Of a DNA stretch of 12,929 nt, positions 6,774-12,929 are shown piece after piece. Each line of letters starts with the position of its first letter. Positions within the stretch are counted from its first letter, which is position 1. The notes under the pieces are model-generated. The model did not search any database and was not told the DNA's origin. It saw nothing but the letters and a program-made list of their open reading frames with translations. Source of the stretch: an uncultured Flavobacteriaceae bacterium (GTDB taxonomy: Bacteria; Bacteroidota; Bacteroidia; Flavobacteriales; Flavobacteriaceae); contig CALIIP010000136.1 in assembly GCA_938018045.1 (NCBI GenBank), forward strand, positions 1-12,929, written 5' to 3'. Made by a program: the position numbers and the translations under genes.

Positions 6774-7403
6774 TTAAGGTATATTCAAATACTTATGAGT
6801 CTGTAATGATATTTTCCATTTCGGGTTTTTCATCACATAATCTACAATCATCGGAGTCATTTTTTCACGATTACTCCATTCTGGTTGCAAAAATAATTGA
6901 CAATTTTCATTCACTTTTGATGCTTGTTCTTCAGCAAATTTAAAATCGTCTTTATTAAATATGATGCATTTTAATTCATTAGCATTGTCATGTACTTCTT
7001 TTAATGGCAATTTATTTTTCTTTGGCGATAAGCAGATCCAATCCCAAGTTCCAGACAATTTATATGCACCAGAAGTTTCAATATGCGTTTTCATTCCTTC
7101 ATCTTGCAACTTTTGAGTGAGATAATCCATACTCCACATCAATGGTTCTCCTCCAGTAATTACAATAGTTTTAGCGTGTTTTTTTGCGTTTTCTACAATT
7201 AAATCTCCATGTGTTGGCGGATGTAAATTCGCATCCCAACTTTCTTTTACATCACACCAATGACAGCCAACGTCACAGCCACCAATTCGTATAAAATATG
7301 CAGCAGTTCCTGTATGTGATCCTTCACCTTGTATTGTGTAAAATTCTTCCATTAACGGAAGCATTTTTCCTTCTTTGATTAATTGTTTAGTTTCTGTATT
7401 CAC
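6774..7403 (-). CDS. queE: 7-carboxy-7-deazaguanine synthase QueE (radical SAM)
   Basis: QueE converts 6-carboxytetrahydropterin to 7-carboxy-7-deazaguanine on the route to preQ0 and queuosine. The protein shows 'EEFYTIQGEG' followed by 'AAYFIRIGGCDVGCHWCDVKES', whose CxxxCxxC cysteines bind the radical-SAM 4Fe-4S cluster. 'VITGGEPLMW' is the SAM-binding GGE motif, and the C terminus is 'SLQTHKYLNIP'. The start is uncertain. The frame opens at a TTG at 7424, but that codon lies inside a -7 promoter box, so a transcript from that promoter would not contain it. GTG at 7403 gives 209 residues and is chosen here. ATG at 7364 is a further option, with an AAGGA stretch just upstream, and gives 196 residues. 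All three keep the whole catalytic core. The gene converges on cmk and is divergent from the HerA-like ATPase gene. Confidence 0.93.
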   Translation of the reverse strand: MNTETKQLIKEGKMLPLMEEFYTIQGEGSHTGTAAYFIRIGGCDVGCHWCDVKESWDANLHPPTHGDLIVENAKKHAKTIVITGGEPLMWSMDYLTQKLQDEGMKTHIETSGAYKLSGTWDWICLSPKKNKLPLKEVHDNANELKCIIFNKDDFKFAEEQASKVNENCQLFLQPEWSNREKMTPMIVDYVMKNPKWKISLQTHKYLNIP

Positions 7404-7421
7404 TGTCAAATTATTATTTTG

Positions 7422-7429
7422 CAAATGTA
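7422..7429 (-). promoter_or_regulatory. Putative -7 promoter box of queE
   Basis: Read on the minus strand, the bases are TACATTTG, an exact TAnnTTTG match. Initiation would fall near 7415-7417, about 12-14 bases before the GTG at 7403. The box overlaps the upstream TTG that would otherwise be the longest-frame start, and so argues against it. A -33 element is not obvious. Confidence 0.5.
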
Positions 7430-7491
7430 AGGCTTCTATAATTTTATACTTTAAAAGTTTTGGAGTATTTTTATCAAAAATATAAGTAACG

Positions 7492-9006
7492 ATGACTGAG
7501 AAGGAAAAGTTTTTTGATTATATCAATGAAGGTTACAAAACCAAAGGAGATTTTATAACGCTTGGAGCAGCAATGCTTGGTGAAGAAACCGTTTCTGAAG
7601 CCTATGTAAAAATACCTCTAAAAACAATCAATCGTCACGGATTAATTGCTGGAGCAACTGGAACTGGAAAGACAAAAACCTTGCAAGTATTTGCAGAGAA
7701 TTTATCAGAAAAAGGTATTCCTGTTTTATTGATGGATGTTAAGGGTGATTTAAGTGGATTGGCACAGCCAAGTCCTGGTCATCCAAAGATTGATGAACGA
7801 CATGCAAAAATTGGTTTTCCGTTTGAAGCAAAGAAATTTCCGATAGAAATATTGACAATTTCTGAACAAGATGGTACAAGAATGAGAGCTACAGTTTCTG
7901 AGTTCGGACCGACATTATTATCTCGTATTTTAGATTTATCTGAAACGCAAAGCGGAATTGTTGCCGTACTTTTTAAATATTGTGATGATAAGAAGTTACC
8001 ATTATTAGACCTGAAAGATTTTAAAAAAGTATTACAATTTGCAACCGAAGAAGGTAAGAAAGAAATAGAAGGTGAATATGGTCGAATTTCAACAGCATCT
8101 ACAGGATCTATACTTCGTAAAATAGTAGAAATAGAACAGCAAGGAGGAGATTTATTCTTTGGAGAACGCTCATTTGAAATAGACGATTTAATTCGAATTG
8201 ACGAAGATGGAAGAGGAGTGATATCCGTGTTAAGATTAACGGATATTCAAGACAAGCCAAAATTATTTTCAACATTTATGTTGCAATTATTGGCAGAAAT
8301 ATATTCAACTTTACCTGAACAAGGTGATAGCGGACAACCAGAATTAGTTTTGTTTATTGATGAAGCACATTTGGTGTTTAAAGAAGCATCTAAGGCATTA
8401 TTAGGTCAGATAGAAAGTATTGTAAAGTTGATTCGTTCTAAAGGAGTTGGAGTGTTTTTTGTAACGCAAAACCCAAAAGATATTCCTTCAGATGTATTGT
8501 CTCAGTTAGGATTAAAGATTCAACATGCGTTGAGAGCATTTACTGCAAATGATAGAAAAGCAATAAAATTAACTGCAGAAAACTATCCAGATTCTGAATA
8601 TTATGATACTGCAGAAGTGTTGACAAAATTAGGGATTGGAGAAGCGTTGGTCTCTTCATTGAGCGAAAAAGGAATCCCTACACCTCTGGCAAGGACTATG
8701 TTACGTGCACCAATGAGTAGGATGGATGTGTTGAGTCCAAAAGAATTAAAAACTCAAATCGCTATTTCTGATATTGCCGAAAAATACAATGAAGTAATTG
8801 ATAGAAAGAGTGCTTACGAAATATTGAATGGGAAAATTGAAAAGGCACATGAACTTGAAGTAAAAGAACAAGCAGCAGAAGAGAAAGCAAAAGCACGTAA
8901 AACAACAACTAGAAAAAGTACACGAATGAATCCTGTTTTAAAAGTTGTTACAAGCGCTACATTTATTAGAGGTGTATTGCAAATATTGAAACGTGTGATG
9001 AAGTAA
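7492..9006 (+). CDS. HerA-like ATPase of the DUF853/YjgR type
   Basis: The 504-residue protein matches E. coli YjgR in length and along its whole sequence as I remember it. Walker A is 'GATGTGKT' (54-61), directly after 'NRHGLIAG'. 'VLLMDVKGDLSGLAQ' (78-92) follows. Walker B is 'LVLFIDEAH' (285-293), with a HerA/FtsK-like sensor region 'RSKGVGVFFVTQNPKDIP' after it. The last 55 residues contain a charged, probably helical stretch and a very basic end. The family belongs to the FtsK/HerA group of hexameric ATPases, but its cellular role is not established. There is no NurA, SIR2 or other nuclease partner beside it, so a DNA-end-processing or defence role is not supported here. It is transcribed away from queE across an 88-base gap to the chosen queE start. 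The ATG start fits the family N terminus. Confidence 0.9.
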   Translation: MTEKEKFFDYINEGYKTKGDFITLGAAMLGEETVSEAYVKIPLKTINRHGLIAGATGTGKTKTLQVFAENLSEKGIPVLLMDVKGDLSGLAQPSPGHPKIDERHAKIGFPFEAKKFPIEILTISEQDGTRMRATVSEFGPTLLSRILDLSETQSGIVAVLFKYCDDKKLPLLDLKDFKKVLQFATEEGKKEIEGEYGRISTASTGSILRKIVEIEQQGGDLFFGERSFEIDDLIRIDEDGRGVISVLRLTDIQDKPKLFSTFMLQLLAEIYSTLPEQGDSGQPELVLFIDEAHLVFKEASKALLGQIESIVKLIRSKGVGVFFVTQNPKDIPSDVLSQLGLKIQHALRAFTANDRKAIKLTAENYPDSEYYDTAEVLTKLGIGEALVSSLSEKGIPTPLARTMLRAPMSRMDVLSPKELKTQIAISDIAEKYNEVIDRKSAYEILNGKIEKAHELEVKEQAAEEKAKARKTTTRKSTRMNPVLKVVTSATFIRGVLQILKRVMK

Positions 9007-9087
9007 ATTTATAAAATTCACCAATCAAAACAACAAAAAACAAACAAATCAGTTATTAAATAAGCATCAACAAAACCTTATTAAATT

Positions 9088-9660
9088 TTGAAAAAACACT
9101 TTAAAATTCTTTCCATTTTATTTATTTCGATACTCTTTGTTCAGTGTACTGGAGAAGATCCGTTTTTAATAGAAAAAAACAGTGTCGGAAAAATTAATAG
9201 CGAACATTTAATTTCTGATATTGAAACTTTATTTGCCAAAGATTCTGTCGTGACTCGTTTGAGTGAAGGCGATTTAGGCGGAGAAGATACTAAATACCTT
9301 CAAGATGAAGATCAATACTTAATTTATTCTAAAAAAGGAAAGCATTTATTGACAATCGTACCAAAAGTGCAACATGATTCAGCATCAAAAATTAAATATG
9401 TTGAGATTATAGATCCTCAGTTTAAAACTGAAAAAGATGTGTCGCTACGTTCGCCATTTAAAGACATCAATTTTAATTATATGGTAAATAAAGTAGAAAC
9501 TTCATTATCTTCTGCAACCTTATATATTGATGAATTGAATGCAACAATAGCAATGCGAAAAAGTGATATTGGTGTAAACCCTTTTGATACTAAAAAGATT
9601 AACTTAGAGCAAATTCCGGATATGGCAAAGATGAATCATTTTACGATTTGGTTTGATTAA
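9088..9660 (+). CDS. Small lipoprotein of unknown function
   Basis: I do not recognise this 190-residue protein. It begins with a lipoprotein signal peptide: 'KKH', a hydrophobic stretch at 5-18, and a lipobox 'LFVQC' ending at Cys20. The residues after the Cys are T-G-E-D, with acid at +3 and +4. Acidic residues close to the Cys are part of the surface-export signal of Bacteroidota lipoproteins, so surface display is possible but not shown. The start is TTG at 9088: a stop lies two codons upstream and the first internal ATG is far into the protein, so TTG is required to keep the signal peptide. The mature part is mixed alpha/beta with no motif I can name. Its stop overlaps the cupin start in TAATG, which implies translational coupling. 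The 81 bases before it are A-rich. Confidence 0.82.
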   Translation: MKKHFKILSILFISILFVQCTGEDPFLIEKNSVGKINSEHLISDIETLFAKDSVVTRLSEGDLGGEDTKYLQDEDQYLIYSKKGKHLLTIVPKVQHDSASKIKYVEIIDPQFKTEKDVSLRSPFKDINFNYMVNKVETSLSSATLYIDELNATIAMRKSDIGVNPFDTKKINLEQIPDMAKMNHFTIWFD

Positions 9661-10028
9661 TGACCATGAAAAAGAAATATCACATACAAAAATCACCTTT
9701 TATAGTTCCAACCACAGACGGAAAATTAATTGAAGAACATTTCGGTTTGGCGAGTATCAATTCAGAAATCAGTATTGCAAGAATGATTGCGCCACCAAAA
9801 TGGAGCGAACCTTTTCAAACTCCTGAATTTGATGAGTTTACCTACATTATAAAAGGAAAAAAGCAATTTATTATTAATGATGAGCCAATTGTTTTAAGTG
9901 CTGGAGAATCCATCAAAATTGAAAAAGGAACACGCGTTCAATATTCAAATCCATTTGAAGAATCATGTGAATATATAGCAGTTTGTATGCCTGCATTTTC
10001 TATTGATAAAGTTCATCGAGAAGCGTAA
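9660..10028 (+). CDS. Small single-domain cupin protein with degenerate metal site
   Basis: The 122-residue protein fits a single cupin barrel. 'EFDEFTYIIKGKKQFIIND' (about 60-78) corresponds to cupin motif 1 and 'LSAGESIKIEKGTRVQYSNP' (about 80-99) to motif 2. The usual H-x-H of motif 1 and the His of motif 2 are missing (replaced by residues such as F, T and Q); only the acidic residues remain. So the canonical metal site is probably absent, and a binding or structural role is more likely than oxygenase or isomerase activity. Distant similarity to EutQ-like cupins is possible. The ATG at 9660 shares its A with the stop codon of the lipoprotein gene (TAATG). A second ATG at 9666 would remove two residues. 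The overlap suggests joint expression with the lipoprotein. The physiological role is unknown. Confidence 0.83.
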   Translation: MTMKKKYHIQKSPFIVPTTDGKLIEEHFGLASINSEISIARMIAPPKWSEPFQTPEFDEFTYIIKGKKQFIINDEPIVLSAGESIKIEKGTRVQYSNPFEESCEYIAVCMPAFSIDKVHREA

Positions 10029-10033
10029 TTTTT

Positions 10034-10068
10034 GTCAGTTCGACCACAGTCGAGAACTATAGAACTAT
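10034..10068. repeat. Flavobacterial palindromic intergenic repeat followed by a tandem octamer
   Basis: Positions 10034-10058 begin GTCAGTTCGAC and end GTCGAGAACT, forming a hairpin with TCGAC/GTCGA arms around a CACA loop; outer AGTTC/GAACT arms offer an alternative pairing. I recognise this, from memory, as a variant of a 25-bp intergenic repeat seen in many Flavobacteriaceae, usually with GCGC rather than CACA in the loop. Directly after it AGAACTAT is repeated exactly in tandem (10053-10060 and 10061-10068), the first copy overlapping the hairpin end. Confidence 0.65.
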
Positions 10069-10149
10069 AAATGCAATTAATCTGAAATATTTCTATTATC
10101 TTCGACAAAATTTTTACAACAACTATTCTTTTAAAATTATTGCTTTATA

Positions 10150-11082
10150 ATGAGTTTTGACAATCCTTTAGTATACGGTGTTCCATGTTTTCTTGCCTTT
10201 ATTTTATTAGAATTAGTCTACAGTCGACATGATGATGATCATCATGATTTATACGATTGGAAAGAGTTAAAAGCGAGCTTGTTGATGGGAATTGGTTCAT
10301 CAATATTGGCTCCGTTGATTAAAATTGTTACAGTAATTTATTTTTTCAACCTGATTTATGATGTTTTTAATCCACTTGTAGATGGTGTGCATGTAAATAT
10401 AATGGGTTGGAATTCTTTCGGTTATGTTTGGTATGTTTGGTTATTATGCCAACTAGCAGATGATTTTAGTTATTATTGGTTCCATCGTCAAAATCATAAT
10501 GTTCGTTTTTTATGGGCAGCTCATATTGTTCATCACTCATCAGATAATTTTAACTTAGGAACCGCAGTTAGAAATGGCTGGTTTACCATCATTTACAAAC
10601 CTTTGTTTTATATGTGGATGCCTGCAATTGGCTTTCCTGTTCCAATGATTATATTTTGTCTTGGAATAGAAGCATTGTGGCAATTTCAATTGCATACAGT
10701 GTATGTTCCTAAAATGGGAATTATAGAAAAAGTATTCAATACTCATACGATGCATCAAGTGCATCACGCTAGAAATGAGGAATATATGGATAAAAATCAC
10801 GGAGGATTTTTAAATATTTTTGATAAGATGTTTGGTACTTGGAAAGAATTAGATGAAAATATTGAAATTGAATATGGTGTAACTCATGAGCCTAATTCAT
10901 ACAATCCGTTAGTAATTTTGACACATGAATATAGAGATATTTGGAATGATATGAAGAAGTCTCCAAATTGGTATCATAAATTTATGTATGCTTTTGCGCC
11001 TCCAGGATGGAGCCATGACGGAAGTACTTTGACTATAAAACAACTACGAAAAAAACAAAAACTAGAAGCTGCTTCTAATTAG
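10150..11082 (+). CDS. Sterol desaturase / fatty acid hydroxylase superfamily membrane protein
   Basis: The 310-residue integral-membrane protein carries the eight-histidine di-iron pattern of the superfamily: 'HRQNH' (112-116), 'HIVHH' (125-129) and 'HQVHH' (202-206), with further histidines at 182, 199 and 217. Hydrophobic segments lie at about 6-22, 42-69, 90-103 and 146-178, which place the His clusters on the cytoplasmic face. Members use O2 and a di-iron centre to hydroxylate or desaturate lipids. The layout resembles the alkylglycerol monooxygenase-like branch, but the lipid substrate cannot be read. An acidic-histidine patch 'HDDDHH' follows the first membrane segment. A 121-base gap with a repeat separates it from the cupin gene. 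Its stop overlaps the stop of folD on the other strand by four bases, so no terminator fits between them. Confidence 0.9.
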   Translation: MSFDNPLVYGVPCFLAFILLELVYSRHDDDHHDLYDWKELKASLLMGIGSSILAPLIKIVTVIYFFNLIYDVFNPLVDGVHVNIMGWNSFGYVWYVWLLCQLADDFSYYWFHRQNHNVRFLWAAHIVHHSSDNFNLGTAVRNGWFTIIYKPLFYMWMPAIGFPVPMIIFCLGIEALWQFQLHTVYVPKMGIIEKVFNTHTMHQVHHARNEEYMDKNHGGFLNIFDKMFGTWKELDENIEIEYGVTHEPNSYNPLVILTHEYRDIWNDMKKSPNWYHKFMYAFAPPGWSHDGSTLTIKQLRKKQKLEAASN

Positions 11083-11954
11083 ATCTTGTTTTTGCAGGCA
11101 AGTAATGTGTTTTTTAACAACATTGCAATTGTCATTGGTCCAACACCTCCAGGAACTGGAGTGATAAAAGCTGCCTTTTTAGAAACTTCTTCAAAAGCAA
11201 CATCACCAAGTAATCTATAGCCACTTTTTTTACGAGAATCTGGAACGCGTGTAATTCCGACATCAATGATAGTAACTTCATCTTTGACCATATCTGCTTT
11301 TAAAAATTCAGGAATTCCTATAGCAGCTATAATAATATCAGCCTGTAAAGTAATTTCTTTTAAGTTTTTAGTTCTACTATGTGTAAGAGTAACTGTAGCA
11401 TTTCCAATTTTTCTTTTTTGAGCCAAAAGAATACTCATCGGACTTCCAACGATATGACTACGTCCAATAACTACAACATGTTTTCCTGAAGTTTCAACAT
11501 TATATCTATCCAATAATTCTAAAATTCCGAATGGAGTTGCTGAAATGAAAGTTGGTAAGTTTAGGGCCATTTTCCCAACATTTGTAGGATGAAAACCATC
11601 TACATCTTTTTCAGGATCAATCGCCATTATTATTTTTTGCTCGTCAATATGTTTAGGTAATGGTAATTGAACAATAAAACCGTCAATATCATTATCTACA
11701 TTTAAAATACTGATTTCATTTAGTAATTCCTCTTCAGAAGTATCTTCAGGTAAACGGATTAAAGAAGATTCAAAACCAACGCGCTCACATGCTTTTACTT
11801 TAGCATTCACATAAGTTATACTCGCGCCATCGCTACCAACAATAACTGCTGCTAGATGTGGAGTTATATCTTTTCTTCTCCTTAATTCAGCAACTTCTAA
11901 AGCAATTTCTTCTTTAATATCTGCTGATGTTTTTTTTCCGTCAAGTAAAATCAC
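11079..11954 (-). CDS. folD: Bifunctional methylenetetrahydrofolate dehydrogenase / methenyl-THF cyclohydrolase
   Basis: FolD oxidises 5,10-methylene-THF with NADP+ and hydrolyses the product to 10-formyl-THF, supplying one-carbon units for purines and formyl-Met. The 291 residues match the family length. The catalytic motif is 'YVNAKVKAC' (48-56), with Y48 and K52 as the expected key residues. 'GFIVQLPLP' (92-100), 'PEKDVDGFH' (114-122), the dinucleotide-binding 'GRSHIVGSP' (164-172) and 'TPVPGGVGPMT' near the C terminus are all diagnostic. The start is GTG at 11954, which gives the usual short 'MILLDGK' beginning. It lies 32 bases downstream of the ffh stop on the same strand, with a very A+T-rich gap and no clear terminator, so co-transcription with ffh is likely. 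Confidence 0.97.
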   Translation of the reverse strand: MILLDGKKTSADIKEEIALEVAELRRRKDITPHLAAVIVGSDGASITYVNAKVKACERVGFESSLIRLPEDTSEEELLNEISILNVDNDIDGFIVQLPLPKHIDEQKIIMAIDPEKDVDGFHPTNVGKMALNLPTFISATPFGILELLDRYNVETSGKHVVVIGRSHIVGSPMSILLAQKRKIGNATVTLTHSRTKNLKEITLQADIIIAAIGIPEFLKADMVKDEVTIIDVGITRVPDSRKKSGYRLLGDVAFEEVSKKAAFITPVPGGVGPMTIAMLLKNTLLACKNKI

Positions 11955-11986
11955 TTTTAATTATAATTTTTTAATTATTAATTTGA

Positions 11987-12929
11987 TTATCCACCCATTC
12001 CTTTCATCATCTGCATCATTTTTCTTCCGCCGCCTCCTTGCATCATCTTCATCATTTTACTCATTTGAGTAAACTGTTTCATCAATTGATTTACTTCCTG
12101 AATACTTGTTCCAGAACCTTTAGCAATACGCTTTTTCCTACTTGAATTGATAAGTGTTGGTGTACTTCTTTCGCTTGGAGTCATTGAATGTATAATTGCT
12201 TCGATACCTTTAAAAGCATCATCATCAATATCAACATCTTTCATCGCTTTACCAGCACCAGGAATCATACCAACCAAATCTTTCATGTTACCCATTTTCT
12301 TGATTTGCTGAATCTGCTTTAAGAAATCATCAAAACCAAACTGATTTTTTGCGATTTTTTTCTGAATCTTACGAGCCTCTTCTTCGTCATATTGTTCTTG
12401 TGCACGTTCAACCAAAGAGATAACGTCTCCCATTCCAAGAATACGCTCTGCCATACGATCTGGATGGAAAACATCAATTGCTTCCATTTTTTCTCCAGTA
12501 CCGATAAATTTAATTGGTTTGTTTACTACAGATTTTATTGATAGCGCGGCTCCACCACGCGTATCACCATCTAATTTTGTTAGAATAACTCCATCAAAAT
12601 TTAAAATATCATTAAATGCTTTCGCAGTATTCACAGCATCTTGACCTGTCATAGAATCAACAACAAACAACGTCTCTTGTGGAGTAATTGCTTTGTGGAT
12701 ATTCGAAATTTCTGTCATCATCTCTTCATCAACAGCCAAACGACCAGCAGTATCAATAATTACTACGTTTTTCCCAGTTGCCTTTGCGTGTTTTATGGCA
12801 TTTTCAGAGATTTCTACAGGATTGTTGTTTCCAACTTCAGCATATACTTCTACGCCAATTTGTTCACCAACAACTTGTAACTGATTGATTGCCGCAGGTC
12901 TATATACATCACAACCAACTAGTAATACT
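11987..12929 (-). CDS. ffh: Signal recognition particle protein Ffh / SRP54 (5' end outside the window)
   Basis: The open frame continues without a stop to the right edge, giving 313 visible residues; the N domain and P-loop lie outside. The frame at the edge reads 'VLLVGCDVYRPAAINQL', the GTPase G2 region. 'IIDTAGRLAVDEEMM' (G3) and 'LTKLDGDTRGGAAL' (G4) follow. The M domain has the RNA-binding 'SSRKKRIAKGSGTSIQEVNQL' segment and ends in a methionine-rich tail 'KMMQMMKGMGG' that forms the signal-sequence groove. Ffh binds 4.5S RNA and targets nascent membrane proteins to FtsY. An apparent start at 12739 is only a TTG leucine codon inside 'GRLAVDEE', so it is not a gene start. The gene precedes folD by 32 bases on the same strand. 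Confidence 0.97.
   Translation of the reverse strand, partial: VLLVGCDVYRPAAINQLQVVGEQIGVEVYAEVGNNNPVEISENAIKHAKATGKNVVIIDTAGRLAVDEEMMTEISNIHKAITPQETLFVVDSMTGQDAVNTAKAFNDILNFDGVILTKLDGDTRGGAALSIKSVVNKPIKFIGTGEKMEAIDVFHPDRMAERILGMGDVISLVERAQEQYDEEEARKIQKKIAKNQFGFDDFLKQIQQIKKMGNMKDLVGMIPGAGKAMKDVDIDDDAFKGIEAIIHSMTPSERSTPTLINSSRKKRIAKGSGTSIQEVNQLMKQFTQMSKMMKMMQGGGGRKMMQMMKGMGG

Noticed and set aside
7492..9006. HerA-like ATPase as part of an antiphage defence system
   Set aside because: It is the YjgR/DUF853 type and has no adjacent SIR2, NurA, DUF4297 or other defence effector.
9007..9087. A-rich gap searched for a small RNA or promoter
   Set aside because: There is only low-complexity A/C-rich sequence and an imperfect TAAATTTTG next to the TTG start; nothing that can be supported as a feature.
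10081..10149. TATCTTCG at 10097-10104 as a promoter box for the hydroxylase gene
   Set aside because: One mismatch to TAnnTTTG and no -33 element; too weak to annotate.
10555..10800. Open frame on the minus strand, 81 codons
   Set aside because: It lies wholly inside the hydroxylase gene, whose conserved His boxes are on the other strand, and its translation shows no domain.
11955..11986. A+T palindrome-like sequence between ffh and folD as a terminator
   Set aside because: Only A-T pairs are available, with no stable G-C stem, and the two genes look co-transcribed.
12737..12739. Apparent start of a 250-residue gene at 12739 (minus strand)
   Set aside because: The codon is TTG for Leu inside 'GRLAVDEE' of Ffh, and the frame stays open to the window edge with more SRP54 sequence.
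12641..12884. Two plus-strand open frames of 79 and 63 codons near the right edge
   Set aside because: Both run antisense to ffh, where the minus-strand frame encodes conserved GTPase motifs.

Overview
The window looks like chromosomal DNA of a marine-type member of the Bacteroidota, class Flavobacteriia. The evidence is strong A+T richness, a type IX secretion (T9SS) sorting domain at the left edge, the T9SS outer-membrane protein PorQ, TAnnTTTG-type -7 promoter boxes, few Shine-Dalgarno sites, and a 25-bp palindromic repeat that I recognise from other flavobacterial genomes. The genus cannot be fixed from the sequence alone. No stretch longer than about 125 bases lacks a gene. I see no rRNA, tRNA, CRISPR array, insertion sequence or prophage.

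Layout. Bases 1-402 are the end of a secreted T9SS cargo protein, closed by a strong hairpin terminator. Bases 473-4871 form a sugar-related cluster. It starts with a LacI-type regulator and continues with a tight three-gene unit: a Tat-exported Gfo/Idh/MocA protein of the GH109 (NAD-dependent alpha-N-acetylgalactosaminidase-like) type, a galactokinase-like GHMP kinase, and a nucleotide-sugar pyrophosphorylase-like nucleotidyltransferase. Bases 4958-6683 hold porQ and cmk. An imperfect inverted repeat separates these from the convergent queE (7-deazaguanine pathway). A DUF853/YjgR-type HerA-like ATPase is divergent from queE. It is followed by a small lipoprotein gene that overlaps a cupin gene, a flavobacterial repeat, and an integral-membrane fatty acid hydroxylase/sterol desaturase. 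The last gene meets folD tail to tail with a 4-bp overlap. The 5'-truncated ffh (SRP54) lies upstream of folD on the minus strand and runs off the right edge.

How the genes work together. Most are housekeeping genes: cmk, queE, folD, ffh and porQ. The accessory part is the 473-4871 cluster. The gene order suggests that an exported enzyme releases or modifies a sugar, a cytoplasmic kinase makes the sugar-1-phosphate, and the nucleotidyltransferase converts it to an NDP-sugar, under LacI-type control. The family assignments are good, but the substrate, possibly GalNAc, is inference. This cluster is the best candidate here for an under-described pathway. The rest is ordinary.
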